Source: Paraburkholderia rhynchosiae (GTDB lineage Bacteria; Pseudomonadota; Gammaproteobacteria; Burkholderiales; Burkholderiaceae). From it: a stretch of 41,423 nt of DNA. The DNA lies in assembly GCF_002879865.1 (NCBI RefSeq), contig NZ_PNXY01000043.1, positions 1 through 41,423 on the forward strand. Reading direction: 5' to 3'. Every line of letters starts with the position of its first letter. Position 1 is the stretch's first letter. The notes under the pieces were generated by a model, which saw only the letters and a program-made list of their open reading frames with translations, ran no database searches and was not told the DNA's origin. This document shows, piece by piece, positions 8,137 through 16,953 of this stretch. The position numbers and the translations under genes are program-made.

Positions 8137-9792
8137 CTAGACGGCCACTTCGCGCGCAGGCGTCGTCGCCGCGCCTCGATCGGCGCTGCGCGCGTCGTCG
8201 AGGATCATGTCCGACGCTCTCTCAGCCACCATGACGATCGGCACATTGGTATTGCCCGACACGAGAGTCGGCATGATCGAGCAATCGACCACGCGCAGAC
8301 CTCGCGTGCCGTACACGCGCAAGCGTTCGTCGACGACCGCGAGCGGATCGCTGGCCGGCCCCATCTTCGCGGTTCCCGACGGGTGGAAAATTGTCTGTCC
8401 GTATTCGCGGCAGAAATGCAGGAGTTCGTCGTCGGTCTGCGCCTCTGCGCCTGGCCGCACTTCACGCTTCATCAGCGCGGCCATCGGCTTCGCGGCGGCG
8501 ACGCGCCGCGCGAAGCGCAGGCCGGCAATCGCCGTGCGCCGGTCGAGGTCCGTGTCGAGATAGTTGGGCTGGATGGATGGCGCCTCACGCATGTCGGCGG
8601 CGCGAATGCGCACCGTCCCACGCGACTCGGGGCGCAGTTGGCAAACGGAGTAGGTGCAACCGGAAAACGCGTGAACGTCGCCGCCGGCGGAATCCGCCGA
8701 TAAAGTGGAGAAATGAAACTGGATGTCCGGCGTTGTCGACTCGTGCGGCAACGCCCGGCAAAACATGCCGCCCTGGTTGATGCCGACCGCAAGTGGCCCG
8801 CTGCGCATCAGCGCCCACTGAAGGCCCATCTTCGCGCGGCCCGTCCAGGAGCGCAGTTGATCGTTTGTCGTGATCGGCTTGCTCACCTCATAGATCAGAC
8901 GGATTTGCAGATGGTCTTGCAGATTTTCGCCGACGCCCGCGCGATTGGCCACCACCGGAATGCCGTACTCCCGTAACAGCGCAGCCGGCCCCACACCGGA
9001 CAGTTGCAGCAGTTGCGGAGACTGCAACGCGCCTGCTGCCAGAATGACTTCGCGATTCGCGCGCACTTCCCGCAGCGCGCCATGTTGCCGGTATTGCACG
9101 CCACTGGCGCGCGTCCCCTCGAAGAGGATCTTCGAAGCCGTGGCTTCGGTCGCCACGTGAAGGTTAGCTCTGTGCCGTGCAGGCTTCAGGTAGGCCACGG
9201 CTGTCGAGCACCGCAAACCGTGCCGCGTCGTCAACTGATAGTAGCCGACGCCTTGCTGGTCGCCCGTGTTGAAGTCCTCGACGGTTTCTATGCCTAATGA
9301 ATTCGAAGCCGCAATGAACGCGTCCACCAGTTCGTGCCGCTGCTTGATGGTCGAGGCCCACAGCGGACCGCCGACACCGCGCGTGGGCGATTCGCCCAGT
9401 TCGTTGTGCTCGAGGCGCTTGAAATACGGCAGGCACTCCTGCCAGCTCCAGCCGCCGTTGCCGAGCCTTGCCCAGTGATCGTAGTCGTCGCGCTGACCGC
9501 GCACGTAGATCAGACCGTTGATCGAACTGCAACCGCCGAGCGTGCGTCCGCGTGGCCAGTACAAACGGCGGTTGTGCATGTTCGGGTCGGGGTCGGTATA
9601 GAAACCCCAGTTGTAGACGGGATGGAACATCGTCCTGGCATAACCGATGGGGATGTGAATCCACATGAACCGGTCGGCAGGCCCGGCTTCCAGTAGACAG
9701 ACGGAATAACGGCCTCCTTCGGAAAGCCGGTTCGCCAGCACGCAACCGGCCGATCCTGCGCCGACGACGACAAAGTCGAATCGGTCTGCCAT
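8137..9792 (-). CDS. iseJ: GMC-family FAD alcohol dehydrogenase, probable isethionate dehydrogenase IseJ
   Basis: The start is set at 9792, where the ATG follows AACAGGAGACACATCAC, giving 551 residues. The open frame continues 24 codons upstream without family similarity. The FAD-binding motif VVGAGSAG lies at residues 9-16. The second GMC signature is near AAGALQSPQLLQLSGVG, and the C-terminal HPSGTAKMG and SGNTNVP segments carry the active-site histidine and asparagine. GMC enzymes oxidise primary alcohols such as choline; IseJ oxidises isethionate (2-hydroxyethanesulfonate) to sulfoacetaldehyde and passes electrons to the respiratory chain. It neighbours an MFS gene and a divergent IclR gene, as in the ise locus. 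An alternative is a choline or other alcohol dehydrogenase. Confidence 0.72.
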   Translation of the reverse strand: MADRFDFVVVGAGSAGCVLANRLSEGGRYSVCLLEAGPADRFMWIHIPIGYARTMFHPVYNWGFYTDPDPNMHNRRLYWPRGRTLGGCSSINGLIYVRGQRDDYDHWARLGNGGWSWQECLPYFKRLEHNELGESPTRGVGGPLWASTIKQRHELVDAFIAASNSLGIETVEDFNTGDQQGVGYYQLTTRHGLRCSTAVAYLKPARHRANLHVATEATASKILFEGTRASGVQYRQHGALREVRANREVILAAGALQSPQLLQLSGVGPAALLREYGIPVVANRAGVGENLQDHLQIRLIYEVSKPITTNDQLRSWTGRAKMGLQWALMRSGPLAVGINQGGMFCRALPHESTTPDIQFHFSTLSADSAGGDVHAFSGCTYSVCQLRPESRGTVRIRAADMREAPSIQPNYLDTDLDRRTAIAGLRFARRVAAAKPMAALMKREVRPGAEAQTDDELLHFCREYGQTIFHPSGTAKMGPASDPLAVVDERLRVYGTRGLRVVDCSIMPTLVSGNTNVPIVMVAERASDMILDDARSADRGAATTPAREVAV

Positions 9793-9986
9793 GTGATGTG
9801 TCTCCTGTTTTAACAAAACCGGTACGTTTCGGTCGAATTTATGTAAGAGACGTTCCAAGTTCAAGGATTTCCCCTTACCATCGGTTCATGTGAAACGAAA
9901 ACAGGCATTTTGTTTCATTCCGAGTTGGACGATGGGCCGCGCAACGGATGCGGAACCTCGACTCTTTTCGACAGCAAGGAAGCGCT
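9793..9986. promoter_or_regulatory. Divergent iseJ/iseR control region with an IclR-type dyad
   Basis: The 194-bp spacer contains GAAACGAAA (9892-9900), a seven-base spacer, and TTTTGTTTC (9908-9916). The arms are complementary in eight of nine bases, a good candidate IclR operator. A separate perfect palindrome GTTTT-AAC-AAAAC (9807-9819) lies just before the iseJ ribosome-binding site and would form a small hairpin in the iseJ leader. Confidence 0.6.
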
Positions 9987-10841
9987 ATGCAAGAACCTTG
10001 TCCCGTCGCGCGCAACGACAAACTTGCCGAAGACTCACGGGCGTTGCGCGCCCTGTCCGTGCTTGAACAGCTCGCGGTAGCAGGACAGCCGTTTTCGCTG
10101 TCGCAGCTGTCGGTGCGGCTGCGCATTCCCAAAGCAACGCTGATGCGGCTGATCGAATCGCTTGAAGCACAAGGCTATGTGACACACCTGCCCGATTCGC
10201 GCGGCGCCGACCGTGGCATCACGCTGGGCCCGAGAGCGGCGCGGCTCGCGCTGACCACGCTCGCCAACAATACGTTTGGGCGCGCCTGCCGCTCGCTGCT
10301 GCGCTCGCTCGTGGAAGCGCTCGGCGAGACTTGCAACCTCACCGCGCTCGACCGCGACACCGTGCTGTACGTCGAGCGGGTGGAAACCGCCGAGCCGTTG
10401 CGCTTGCATCTGGAGCCCGGCACGCGCGTTCCGCTGCACTGCACAGCCAGCGGCAAGCTGTTTCTTGCGCATATGCCGGTGGCCGAACGCCGTCTCGTGC
10501 TTGCGCGGCTGACGCTCGACCGGAAAACCCACGGCACGCTGACTGAATCGAGTTTGCTCGAGGCCGAACTGGATCGCCTGGCCGCCCGCGGCATTGGCAT
10601 CGACAACGAAGAATTCGTGCGGGGCATGGTCGCCGTCGCAGTGCCCGTGTGGAACACTGCCGACGCCCATGTGCTCGCGGCGCTGGCCATTCATGCGCCT
10701 ACCGCGCGGGCGAGCCTGCAGGAATTGCTGCAAGCCGTGCCCCGGCTTAAGGAATCCGCCTTGAAGATCGCCCCGCTGCTCAGTGCGGGCATGCCCGCGG
10801 CAAACCATGAGAATGGCGGCTCACGCTTTCGAGGAGATTGA
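9987..10841 (+). CDS. iseR: IclR-family transcriptional regulator, probable IseR
   Basis: The start is taken at 9987, where AAGGAAGCGCT precedes the ATG, giving 284 residues. The frame opens 13 codons earlier without a ribosome-binding site. The winged helix covers about residues 15-80 (LRIPKATLMRLI recognition helix). The effector domain carries GETCNLTALDRDTVLYVERVE, PGTRVPLHCTASGKLF and a VAVAVPV strand. It lies divergent from iseJ with a strong dyad between them, so it most likely senses isethionate and controls iseJ-iseU. The C-terminal tail of about 20 residues (SAGMPAANHENGG) exceeds the usual IclR end. A second IclR gene follows after three bases. Confidence 0.75.
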   Translation: MQEPCPVARNDKLAEDSRALRALSVLEQLAVAGQPFSLSQLSVRLRIPKATLMRLIESLEAQGYVTHLPDSRGADRGITLGPRAARLALTTLANNTFGRACRSLLRSLVEALGETCNLTALDRDTVLYVERVETAEPLRLHLEPGTRVPLHCTASGKLFLAHMPVAERRLVLARLTLDRKTHGTLTESSLLEAELDRLAARGIGIDNEEFVRGMVAVAVPVWNTADAHVLAALAIHAPTARASLQELLQAVPRLKESALKIAPLLSAGMPAANHENGGSRFRGD

Positions 10842-10844
10842 GCA

Positions 10845-11789
10845 ATGCACATCGACCCTGAAGCCCGTGCGACAACCGGCGAAGTCGCCGAATCAAATTT
10901 TGCGCAGGCCCCGCGTTCCGGAAAACGCAACGGTGCCGCGCCGAATCCGGTCTCCGCGTCAGTCGATCGGTCGACGAGCCGCCCGGATCAAGGTGGCGTG
11001 TACAATGATGCCGACCAATTTTCCGGAACGGCGGACGTGACTAAAGCGGATACCCCGACGCTGCGCGCATTCGCGCTGCTCGAACACCTCGTCAACACCG
11101 AAGGCCCCGTCTCACTGGCGGACATCGCGCAAGAGGTCACGCTGCCCAAGGCTTCGCTGCATCGCATGCTTGCTTCACTGGAGGCGGGTGGCCTCGTGAT
11201 CCGCGAGCCGGGTCAGAAAAACGCTTATGTGATCGGCCCGCGACTGGCGCAACTGGCCGTCGGCGTCATGATGCATTCGGGCTCGCGCCGCTTACGCCAT
11301 GCGATCCTCGCGCGGCTCGTCGCCGATCTGGGCGAGACCTGCAACCTGACGATGCTGCATGAAACCGACGTGCTCTATCTCGACCGGGTGGAAGCGCCGT
11401 GGCCGTTGCGCCTCGATCTCAAGCCCGGCTCGCACGTGCCCGCGTATTGCAGCGCAAGCGGCAAGCTGCTGCTCGCCATGCAGCCACGCGAACAACGCGC
11501 GGCGCTCGTGCGCGCGCTGAAACTCGAACGCTTCACGCCGAACACCATCACCGATACCGAATTGCTCGAAGCCGAACTCGACCGGACCTCGCACAAGCGC
11601 ATTGCCATCGACAACGAGGAGTTTGTGGCCGGGATCGTATGCGTGGCGGCGCCGATTGTCGATGCGAGCGGTACCTGCATCGCGGCGGTCGCCGTCCATG
11701 CACCGGTGTCGCGCGCACCGCTTTCGCGGGCGCTCGAATTCGTGCCGCGGCTCAAAGAAGCCGCGCGAGAACTCGTCGAGACGTTCTAG
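10845..11789 (+). CDS. Second IclR-family regulator of the isethionate/taurine region
   Basis: From the ATG at 10845, preceded by GAGGAGATTGAGCA, the protein has 314 residues. Its first 64 residues are low-complexity and lack IclR similarity. A GTG at 11037 would give a 250-residue protein of normal IclR length, starting just before the helix-turn-helix domain (TLRAFALLEHL). The recognition helix is TLPKASLHRML and the effector domain has GETCNLTML, WPLRLDLKPGSHVP and CSASGKLLL, nearly the same as the SauR-like protein. It follows iseR by three bases and ends 27 bp before the converging tauR gene. Its target is unknown; TauR is the other taurine-side regulator. A TACAAT at 11000-11005 could be an internal promoter. 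Confidence 0.8.
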   Translation: MHIDPEARATTGEVAESNFAQAPRSGKRNGAAPNPVSASVDRSTSRPDQGGVYNDADQFSGTADVTKADTPTLRAFALLEHLVNTEGPVSLADIAQEVTLPKASLHRMLASLEAGGLVIREPGQKNAYVIGPRLAQLAVGVMMHSGSRRLRHAILARLVADLGETCNLTMLHETDVLYLDRVEAPWPLRLDLKPGSHVPAYCSASGKLLLAMQPREQRAALVRALKLERFTPNTITDTELLEAELDRTSHKRIAIDNEEFVAGIVCVAAPIVDASGTCIAAVAVHAPVSRAPLSRALEFVPRLKEAARELVETF

Positions 11790-11816
11790 GGAAGGACCGT
11801 CGCGGCTCTGCCGTAT

Positions 11817-13343
11817 TCAACCCTTCGGCTGCTGCTCGCGCACGAGTTGGGCCAGGAGGCGCACGCCCGCATCGATCTTGTCGAGCCTGATCGCCGAAAA
11901 GCCCATGCGGAAGCAATTGTTCTGCTCCCGTCCGTTCATAAAGAATACGCTGCCCAACTCGATCAGGATGCCGTGCGCCTCGGCGTCGGCGGCGAGGCGC
12001 GTTGCGTCAAGCCAGGGCGGCCCCTCGACCCAGCATGAAGCGCCGCCGGTAACGGGAAAATGACGGGCTTCGGGCAGATGAGCGTCGAGGGCGGCCATCA
12101 GCACCTGGGCGCGTTCGCGATATGCGTACGCCAGCTTGCGCAACAGCGCGTCGTGGTGGCCAAGCGCGAGAAAGGTAGCGAATGCGCGCTGGATGTATGC
12201 CGCCGGGTGACGCACCATCAGCCGCCGTAATGCGCGCAACTCGGTAACCAGTTCGCGGGGCCCGACGATATACCCGAGGCGCAAGCCGGGCGCAAAAGTC
12301 TTCGACAGACTGCCAATGTAGATAACCCGATCCGCCGTATCCAGGCTCTTTAACGCCGGGTGCGGAGTACCGGAGAAATTGTTTTCGCTTTCGTAGTCAT
12401 CCTCGATCAGCACAAAGTCATGTTGCTGCGCAAGTTCCAGTAGCGCATGCCTGCGTTGAATCGGCATGGTGGCCGTTGTGGGACACTGGTGGCTCGGCGT
12501 CACGTAGACATAATCGCACTGTCGAAACAGGTCGGCGTCCTCGACGGGACGCACCCCTCCTTCATCCACCGGCAGCGGCAACAGCAGCGCATTACGGTTT
12601 TCAAAGATGTTCCGGGCATCGGGATAGCCGGGGTTCTCGAATCCCACGGTGGTGTGCTCGCGGGCAAGCAGATCGGCGACGAGATAGAGCGCCTGCTGGC
12701 AGCCGATCGTGATCACGATTTCGTCCGGCATTGCAAAGACGCCGCGCCGCGGCAGCACTCGCGTGCGGATTTGCTGGATCAGCGTGTCGTCGTCGCGTCC
12801 GATCAGATCGGGCGCCCAGTTGCGGATCTCCATCACGGAAAGCGCCTTCATGCAGCACTCGCGCCAGTCGTTGGTCGGGAACAGCGACTGGTCGAACTGT
12901 CCGTAGATAAACGGGTACTCGTAACTTTGCCAGTTGCCGGGCTTAACGATATTGCGCTGGTCAGAAGGCCGCCGCTGAACCCGGTGAGCCCAATCTGGCC
13001 GCGCGATGGTCTCGTTGGCCGGGCACGTGGCAACCGTCTGTGCCGCGAAGGTACCAAGGCGCCCTTCGAGCATCGCCGGATTAACGAAGTGCCCGCTGCG
13101 CTCGCGCGATATCAGATAGCCCTCTTCCACCAGTTGCTGATAGGCCAGCACGACCGTATTCCTAGCGACGCTCAATTGATCGGCCAACTCGCGGCTCGAC
13201 GGCAACGCGGTCTGCGGCGGCAGTTGCCCGTCCAGAATTGCGGCGACCAGCATCTGGCGAATCTGCCCTTGCAGGCTCATATTGGAGTCGGTCGAACGCT
13301 GAAAACGCTGGGTCCAAAGAGCCGTCGAAGTACGGCTAGACAT
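11817..13343 (-). CDS. tauR: MocR/GntR-family regulator with aminotransferase domain, TauR
   Basis: The start at 13343 is supported by GGAGGAAGC directly before the ATG and gives 508 residues. Residues about 22-90 form a GntR winged helix (PSSRELADQLSVARNTVVLAYQ). Residues about 140-500 form a fold-type I aminotransferase domain with the PLP lysine at K348 in IGSLSKTFAPG. TauR proteins use PLP and taurine to activate taurine genes. The gene is divergent from tauABC, the usual position for tauR. A GabR- or PdxR-type MocR is the main alternative, but the neighbour makes TauR the better call. The 268-bp divergent spacer (13344-13611) should contain its sites; CGATAC at 13515-13520 is shared with the cobS-like promoter motif. 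Confidence 0.85.
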   Translation of the reverse strand: MSSRTSTALWTQRFQRSTDSNMSLQGQIRQMLVAAILDGQLPPQTALPSSRELADQLSVARNTVVLAYQQLVEEGYLISRERSGHFVNPAMLEGRLGTFAAQTVATCPANETIARPDWAHRVQRRPSDQRNIVKPGNWQSYEYPFIYGQFDQSLFPTNDWRECCMKALSVMEIRNWAPDLIGRDDDTLIQQIRTRVLPRRGVFAMPDEIVITIGCQQALYLVADLLAREHTTVGFENPGYPDARNIFENRNALLLPLPVDEGGVRPVEDADLFRQCDYVYVTPSHQCPTTATMPIQRRHALLELAQQHDFVLIEDDYESENNFSGTPHPALKSLDTADRVIYIGSLSKTFAPGLRLGYIVGPRELVTELRALRRLMVRHPAAYIQRAFATFLALGHHDALLRKLAYAYRERAQVLMAALDAHLPEARHFPVTGGASCWVEGPPWLDATRLAADAEAHGILIELGSVFFMNGREQNNCFRMGFSAIRLDKIDAGVRLLAQLVREQQPKG

Positions 13344-13611
13344 GCTTCCTCCTGAAATGCGATGCACCGCGCGGCTGCGGCGGCGTGGGTGCGCATGGCC
13401 ACTATTGTCGGCGCGCGTTGCGTTTCGGCAAGGGCGCACGGAGCGCCTGCGAACCGGCAATGTGGACTCAACGATCGGCGGCGTCTGGCACTAACTTGCT
13501 CTATTTTTTACTGACGATACTCGAATCACCCCGTTCGCCGCGATCGGGACAAGCACCGGTCGTGCTCGACACGACTTCCTGCTCCATAGCCCGCTACGTG
13601 AGAGACCTATT
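13344..13611. promoter_or_regulatory. Divergent tauR/tauA control region
   Basis: This 268-bp spacer lies between divergent tauR and tauA. A T-rich stretch near 13503-13510 is followed by CGATAC at 13515-13520. MocR regulators usually bind direct repeats next to such promoters, but I could not identify an unambiguous repeat pair here. Confidence 0.35.
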
Positions 13612-14667
13612 ATGAAACACCATAAAAACTCGATATCCCGCTCGCCCTTCCTATGGACGGCGCGCGTCCTGTCTCTCGTGCTGGCGGCGGCCGCGAGCCT
13701 CGTGGCGGCACCGTCCTATGCTGACGATAAGGAAATCACAATCGCCTACCAGCAGATCGTCGATCCCTGGGTGGTCAGCATCGCGAACGGATCGATCGAA
13801 AAAGCGACTGGCTACAAGATCAACTGGCGGCAATTCGAGTCTGGGGCGAAAGTCGCCACCGCGCTTGCATCCGGTGACGTGAAGGTTGGCGTGATCGGCT
13901 CCAGTCCGCTCGCTGCGGCCGTCAGTCAAGGTCTCGATCTGAAGCTTTTCTGGATTCTGGACAACATCAACCAGGCCGAAGCGATGGTCGTGCGTAACGG
14001 CTCCGGCGTGACGAAGCCCGCGGATCTGAAGGGCAAAACCATCGGCGTGCCGTTCGTTTCCACGACCCACTATCACACCATGTTCGCGCTACAGCACTGG
14101 GGCATCAATCCATCTGACGTAAAGATCCTCAACATGCAGCCGAACCAGATTGTCGCAGCCTGGGAGCGTGGCGACATTGATGCTGCCTACGTGTGGAATC
14201 CGGCGCTCTCCGAATTGAAGAAAAGCGGCAAGGTGCTGATTACTTCCGGCGACCTCTCCAAGCTCGGCAAGCCCACGTTTGACGGGATTGTGGTCGATCG
14301 CAAATGGGGCGAGGATCATAAGGAGTTCATGGCAAAACTGGTCCGGGCGATTGCCGACGCCGACGAGCAATATCGGCGCAATCCTTCGCAATGGAACGCG
14401 ACGTCGCCGCAAGCCGCGGCCATCGCGAAAATGATCGGCGGCTCACCGGCGGAGGTGCCGGGATCGCTGTCGCTCTATGCCTTCCCGACGCTCCAGGAGC
14501 AGGCGTCCCAGCAATGGCTCGGCGGCGGCACAACAAGCCGCGCCGCTCTTGCGCTGAAGGACACGTCGGAATTCCTCAAGAACCAGAAACAGATCAGCAC
14601 CGTTCTGCCGGACTACTCGAAATTCGTGACGCCGGCTTATGCCGAGGCCGCAGCGAAGCTCAAATGA
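13612..14667 (+). CDS. tauA: Taurine ABC transporter periplasmic binding protein TauA
   Basis: This 351-residue precursor has a basic N-terminus, a hydrophobic stretch at about residues 17-33 and a likely signal peptidase site after SYA at residue 37. The mature part begins with KEITIAYQQIVDPWV, as in SsuA/TauA-type sulfonate-binding proteins, and includes GVIGSSPLAAAVSQGLDL and the KGKTIGVPFVSTTHYH segment. It binds taurine in the periplasm and delivers it to TauBC. It is first in a tight operon with tauB (32 bp later) and tauC. Binding proteins of this family also take other sulfonates; the presence of TauR and TauXY supports taurine. Confidence 0.9.
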   Translation: MKHHKNSISRSPFLWTARVLSLVLAAAASLVAAPSYADDKEITIAYQQIVDPWVVSIANGSIEKATGYKINWRQFESGAKVATALASGDVKVGVIGSSPLAAAVSQGLDLKLFWILDNINQAEAMVVRNGSGVTKPADLKGKTIGVPFVSTTHYHTMFALQHWGINPSDVKILNMQPNQIVAAWERGDIDAAYVWNPALSELKKSGKVLITSGDLSKLGKPTFDGIVVDRKWGEDHKEFMAKLVRAIADADEQYRRNPSQWNATSPQAAAIAKMIGGSPAEVPGSLSLYAFPTLQEQASQQWLGGGTTSRAALALKDTSEFLKNQKQISTVLPDYSKFVTPAYAEAAAKLK

Positions 14668-14699
14668 ACTGATCAAAATCCGCCGGACCTGGAGGCAAC

Positions 14700-15515
14700 A
14701 TGGAAAACATGACAGTCAGAAACGTGAGCGTGGTCTTTCCGGGACGGCGTCCCGGTCAGACCGTGCAGGCACTTGACAACATCAACCTGACGATTCGCAC
14801 CGGCGACTTCGTAGTCGCATTGGGCGCGTCGGGATGCGGCAAGACCACACTGCTTTCGCTGATGGCCGGCTTCATCGCGCCGACTGAGGGTGAACTGCTG
14901 CTCGGCGGAGAAACGATCGCCGGCCCGGGCGCCGACCGCGGCGTGGTGTTCCAGAAGCACGCGCTGTTGCCGTGGCTCAACGTCATTGATAACGCCGAAT
15001 TCGGTCTCAAGCTTCAGGGTGTGCCGAGAGCGCAGCGGCGCGAGATCGCAGTCCGCAATCTGGCGCTGGTCGGCTTGCAGGACTTCCACAAGCACATGAT
15101 CTACCAGCTCTCCGGCGGCATGCAGCAGCGCGTCGGGATTGCCCGCGCACTGACCTGCGATCCCGCGATGCTGCTAATGGACGAACCAATGGCCGCGCTC
15201 GACGCGCTCACGCGCGAGACTATCCAGGAGCTCCTGCTCGACGTCTGGAAGAAGACCAACAAGATGTTCTTCTTCATCACCCACAGCGTCGAAGAAGCGC
15301 TATTTCTTGCGAGCCATCTGATCGTGATGTCGCCGCGGCCAGGCCGTATCACGCATACCTATGAACTTGGCTTTAACCGGCGCTTTCTCGAAACACGCGA
15401 CGCACGCGCTATCAAGTCGAGTCCGGATTTCATCGAAATGCGAGAGCGTGTTCTCAACATCATTTACGGCGACGAGAAGATGCACGGCGCCCAAGCCGAG
15501 GTGGCGCATGTTTAG
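14700..15515 (+). CDS. tauB: Taurine ABC transporter ATP-binding protein TauB
   Basis: This 271-residue protein is an ABC ATPase of the nitrate/sulfonate/taurine subfamily. The Walker A motif GASGCGKTT lies at residues 42-50, the signature LSGGMQQRVGIARAL at 137-151 and Walker B LLMDEP at 158-163, followed by the D-loop and the switch histidine in FFITHSVEEA. It powers taurine import through TauC at the inner membrane. A clear CTGGAGGCAAC precedes the ATG. The end of the gene overlaps the tauC start by eight bases. Confidence 0.93.
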   Translation: MENMTVRNVSVVFPGRRPGQTVQALDNINLTIRTGDFVVALGASGCGKTTLLSLMAGFIAPTEGELLLGGETIAGPGADRGVVFQKHALLPWLNVIDNAEFGLKLQGVPRAQRREIAVRNLALVGLQDFHKHMIYQLSGGMQQRVGIARALTCDPAMLLMDEPMAALDALTRETIQELLLDVWKKTNKMFFFITHSVEEALFLASHLIVMSPRPGRITHTYELGFNRRFLETRDARAIKSSPDFIEMRERVLNIIYGDEKMHGAQAEVAHV

Positions 15516-16428
15516 TTCAAAATCTGCTCACGCCGTGATGCACGGCAATGCGGCTCCCCGGGAAGCGGACGCAGCCGTTCGCCCTCCGCGGAAACCCGGC
15601 CGGGGCCCTCGTGTTCTCGCGAAGAAGCCCGCCAAGCCCGGCGACACATTCGGTGTGCCGGGGCAAGGAAGCAGTGTCGCGACGAGCCTGATCACCGTTG
15701 CCGCCTTCATCGCGCTCTGGTTCGCGGCGACCAACCTGCACTGGATCAAGCCCCTGTTTTTGCCGTCCCCGCAGGCCGTCTACGCGAAGTTCGTCTATGT
15801 CGCCACCGAGGGCTTTGCCAATTCGACACTCGCGCAGCACACCGGTATCAGCCTGTTGCGCGTGTTCGGCGCTTTCGCGCTGGCCTGTCTGACCGCCATC
15901 CCTGTCGGCGTGATGATGGGCGTGTCGCGTTTCGCGCGCGGCGCATTCGATCCACCGATCGAGTTCTACCGCCCGCTGCCACCGCTCGCCTATCTGCCGC
16001 TCATCATCATCTGGTTTGGCATTGGCGAATTCTCCAAGGTCCTTTTGATTTACCTCGCCATTTTCGCACCGCTTGCCATTGCGGCGCGCGCGGGCGTGCG
16101 CTCCGTATCGATCGAGCAGATCCATGCCGCCTATTCGATGGGAGCCTCGCGTACCCAGGTGGTCCTCCACGTGATCCTGAAGTCCGCGCTGCCAGAAATC
16201 TTTACTGGCATGCGCATCGGCATCGGCGTCGGCTGGACGACCCTGGTGGCCGCCGAGATGGTCGCATCGACCAGTGGGTTGGGCTTTATGGTGCTTAACG
16301 CGGCGGAGTTTCTGGCGAGCGATGTGGTCATCATGGGAATCATCGTGATCGGCTTTTTCGCGCTCTGCTTCGATCTGCTGATGCGTTATATTGAGCGCAT
16401 GCTGGTCCCCTGGAAAGGCAAAGTATGA
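15508..16428 (+). CDS. tauC: Taurine ABC transporter permease TauC
   Basis: The start at 15508 lies eight bases inside tauB after GAGGTGGCGC and gives 306 residues. A later ATG at 15538 would remove ten residues of the cytoplasmic tail. The N-terminal 55 residues are basic and proline-rich. About six membrane helices follow, with the BPD transporter EAA-like loop around SMGASRTQVVLHVILKSALP, which docks with TauB. FYRPLPPLAYLPLIIIWFGIGE is typical of the SsuC/TauC family. It forms the inner-membrane channel for taurine uptake. The N-terminal extension is longer than in E. coli TauC. Confidence 0.92.
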   Translation: MFSSKSAHAVMHGNAAPREADAAVRPPRKPGRGPRVLAKKPAKPGDTFGVPGQGSSVATSLITVAAFIALWFAATNLHWIKPLFLPSPQAVYAKFVYVATEGFANSTLAQHTGISLLRVFGAFALACLTAIPVGVMMGVSRFARGAFDPPIEFYRPLPPLAYLPLIIIWFGIGEFSKVLLIYLAIFAPLAIAARAGVRSVSIEQIHAAYSMGASRTQVVLHVILKSALPEIFTGMRIGIGVGWTTLVAAEMVASTSGLGFMVLNAAEFLASDVVIMGIIVIGFFALCFDLLMRYIERMLVPWKGKV

Positions 16429-16479
16429 GGAAAACCGATTCCCGGCACATCCCAGTGAACGCCACTTGAGGAAATTGTC

Positions 16480-16815
16480 ATGCGCGTACTCGTCTTTAAG
16501 GACCGTTGCGATCGAGTCATTCAAATTGAGCTTGACGTCGACTGCACGCGCGCTGTTGCCTATCACCATGGCGAGCCTGTTGGCGAGTTAGGTATCGAGA
16601 TCGATGCCAGCGGGGCCGATGGCTCTGCGTCACTCGCCAATCTGTTTGTAGAGCCGGCATACCGGCGCAGTGGCATTGCGCACACCATGCTCACCTACGC
16701 GTCCCGGGAAATCGGTCATTCCATCAATGTCGACCGACCCTCGTCGCACGGCTCACCTGAGTTCGAATCGCTGTGCCGATGCCTCGCAGTGGAAGGCGCC
16801 GTCATCTTCAACTGA
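16480..16815 (+). CDS. Small GNAT-like acetyltransferase in the tau operon
   Basis: This 111-residue protein starts at an ATG after TTGAGGAAATTGTC, 51 bp behind tauC on the same strand. The middle part, LANLFVEPAYRRSGIAHTML, resembles the acetyl-CoA-binding motif A of GNAT N-acetyltransferases, which have a basic R-x-x-G-x-A/G loop. The preceding strands (HHGEPVGELGIEI) fit the GNAT beta sheet. It is shorter than the normal 140-180 residues, so it is a minimal fold or a divergent member. It contains five cysteines, two of them close together near the C-terminus (CRC). The substrate is unknown. Position suggests a link with taurine uptake, possibly amine acetylation, but this is speculative. 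Confidence 0.65.
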   Translation: MRVLVFKDRCDRVIQIELDVDCTRAVAYHHGEPVGELGIEIDASGADGSASLANLFVEPAYRRSGIAHTMLTYASREIGHSINVDRPSSHGSPEFESLCRCLAVEGAVIFN

Positions 16816-16953
16816 TGCGTGCCCTTCCGGCTCTTCGCGCCTTCGCCGCACAGCGCGCGACGCTGGCCTCAGCGACTCTCCCAAGCTGGCTCTACTCCTC
16901 CGCCGCCCCCTTCGGCAATATCGGTCTGAACCGTAGAACATTTCGGTGACCGG

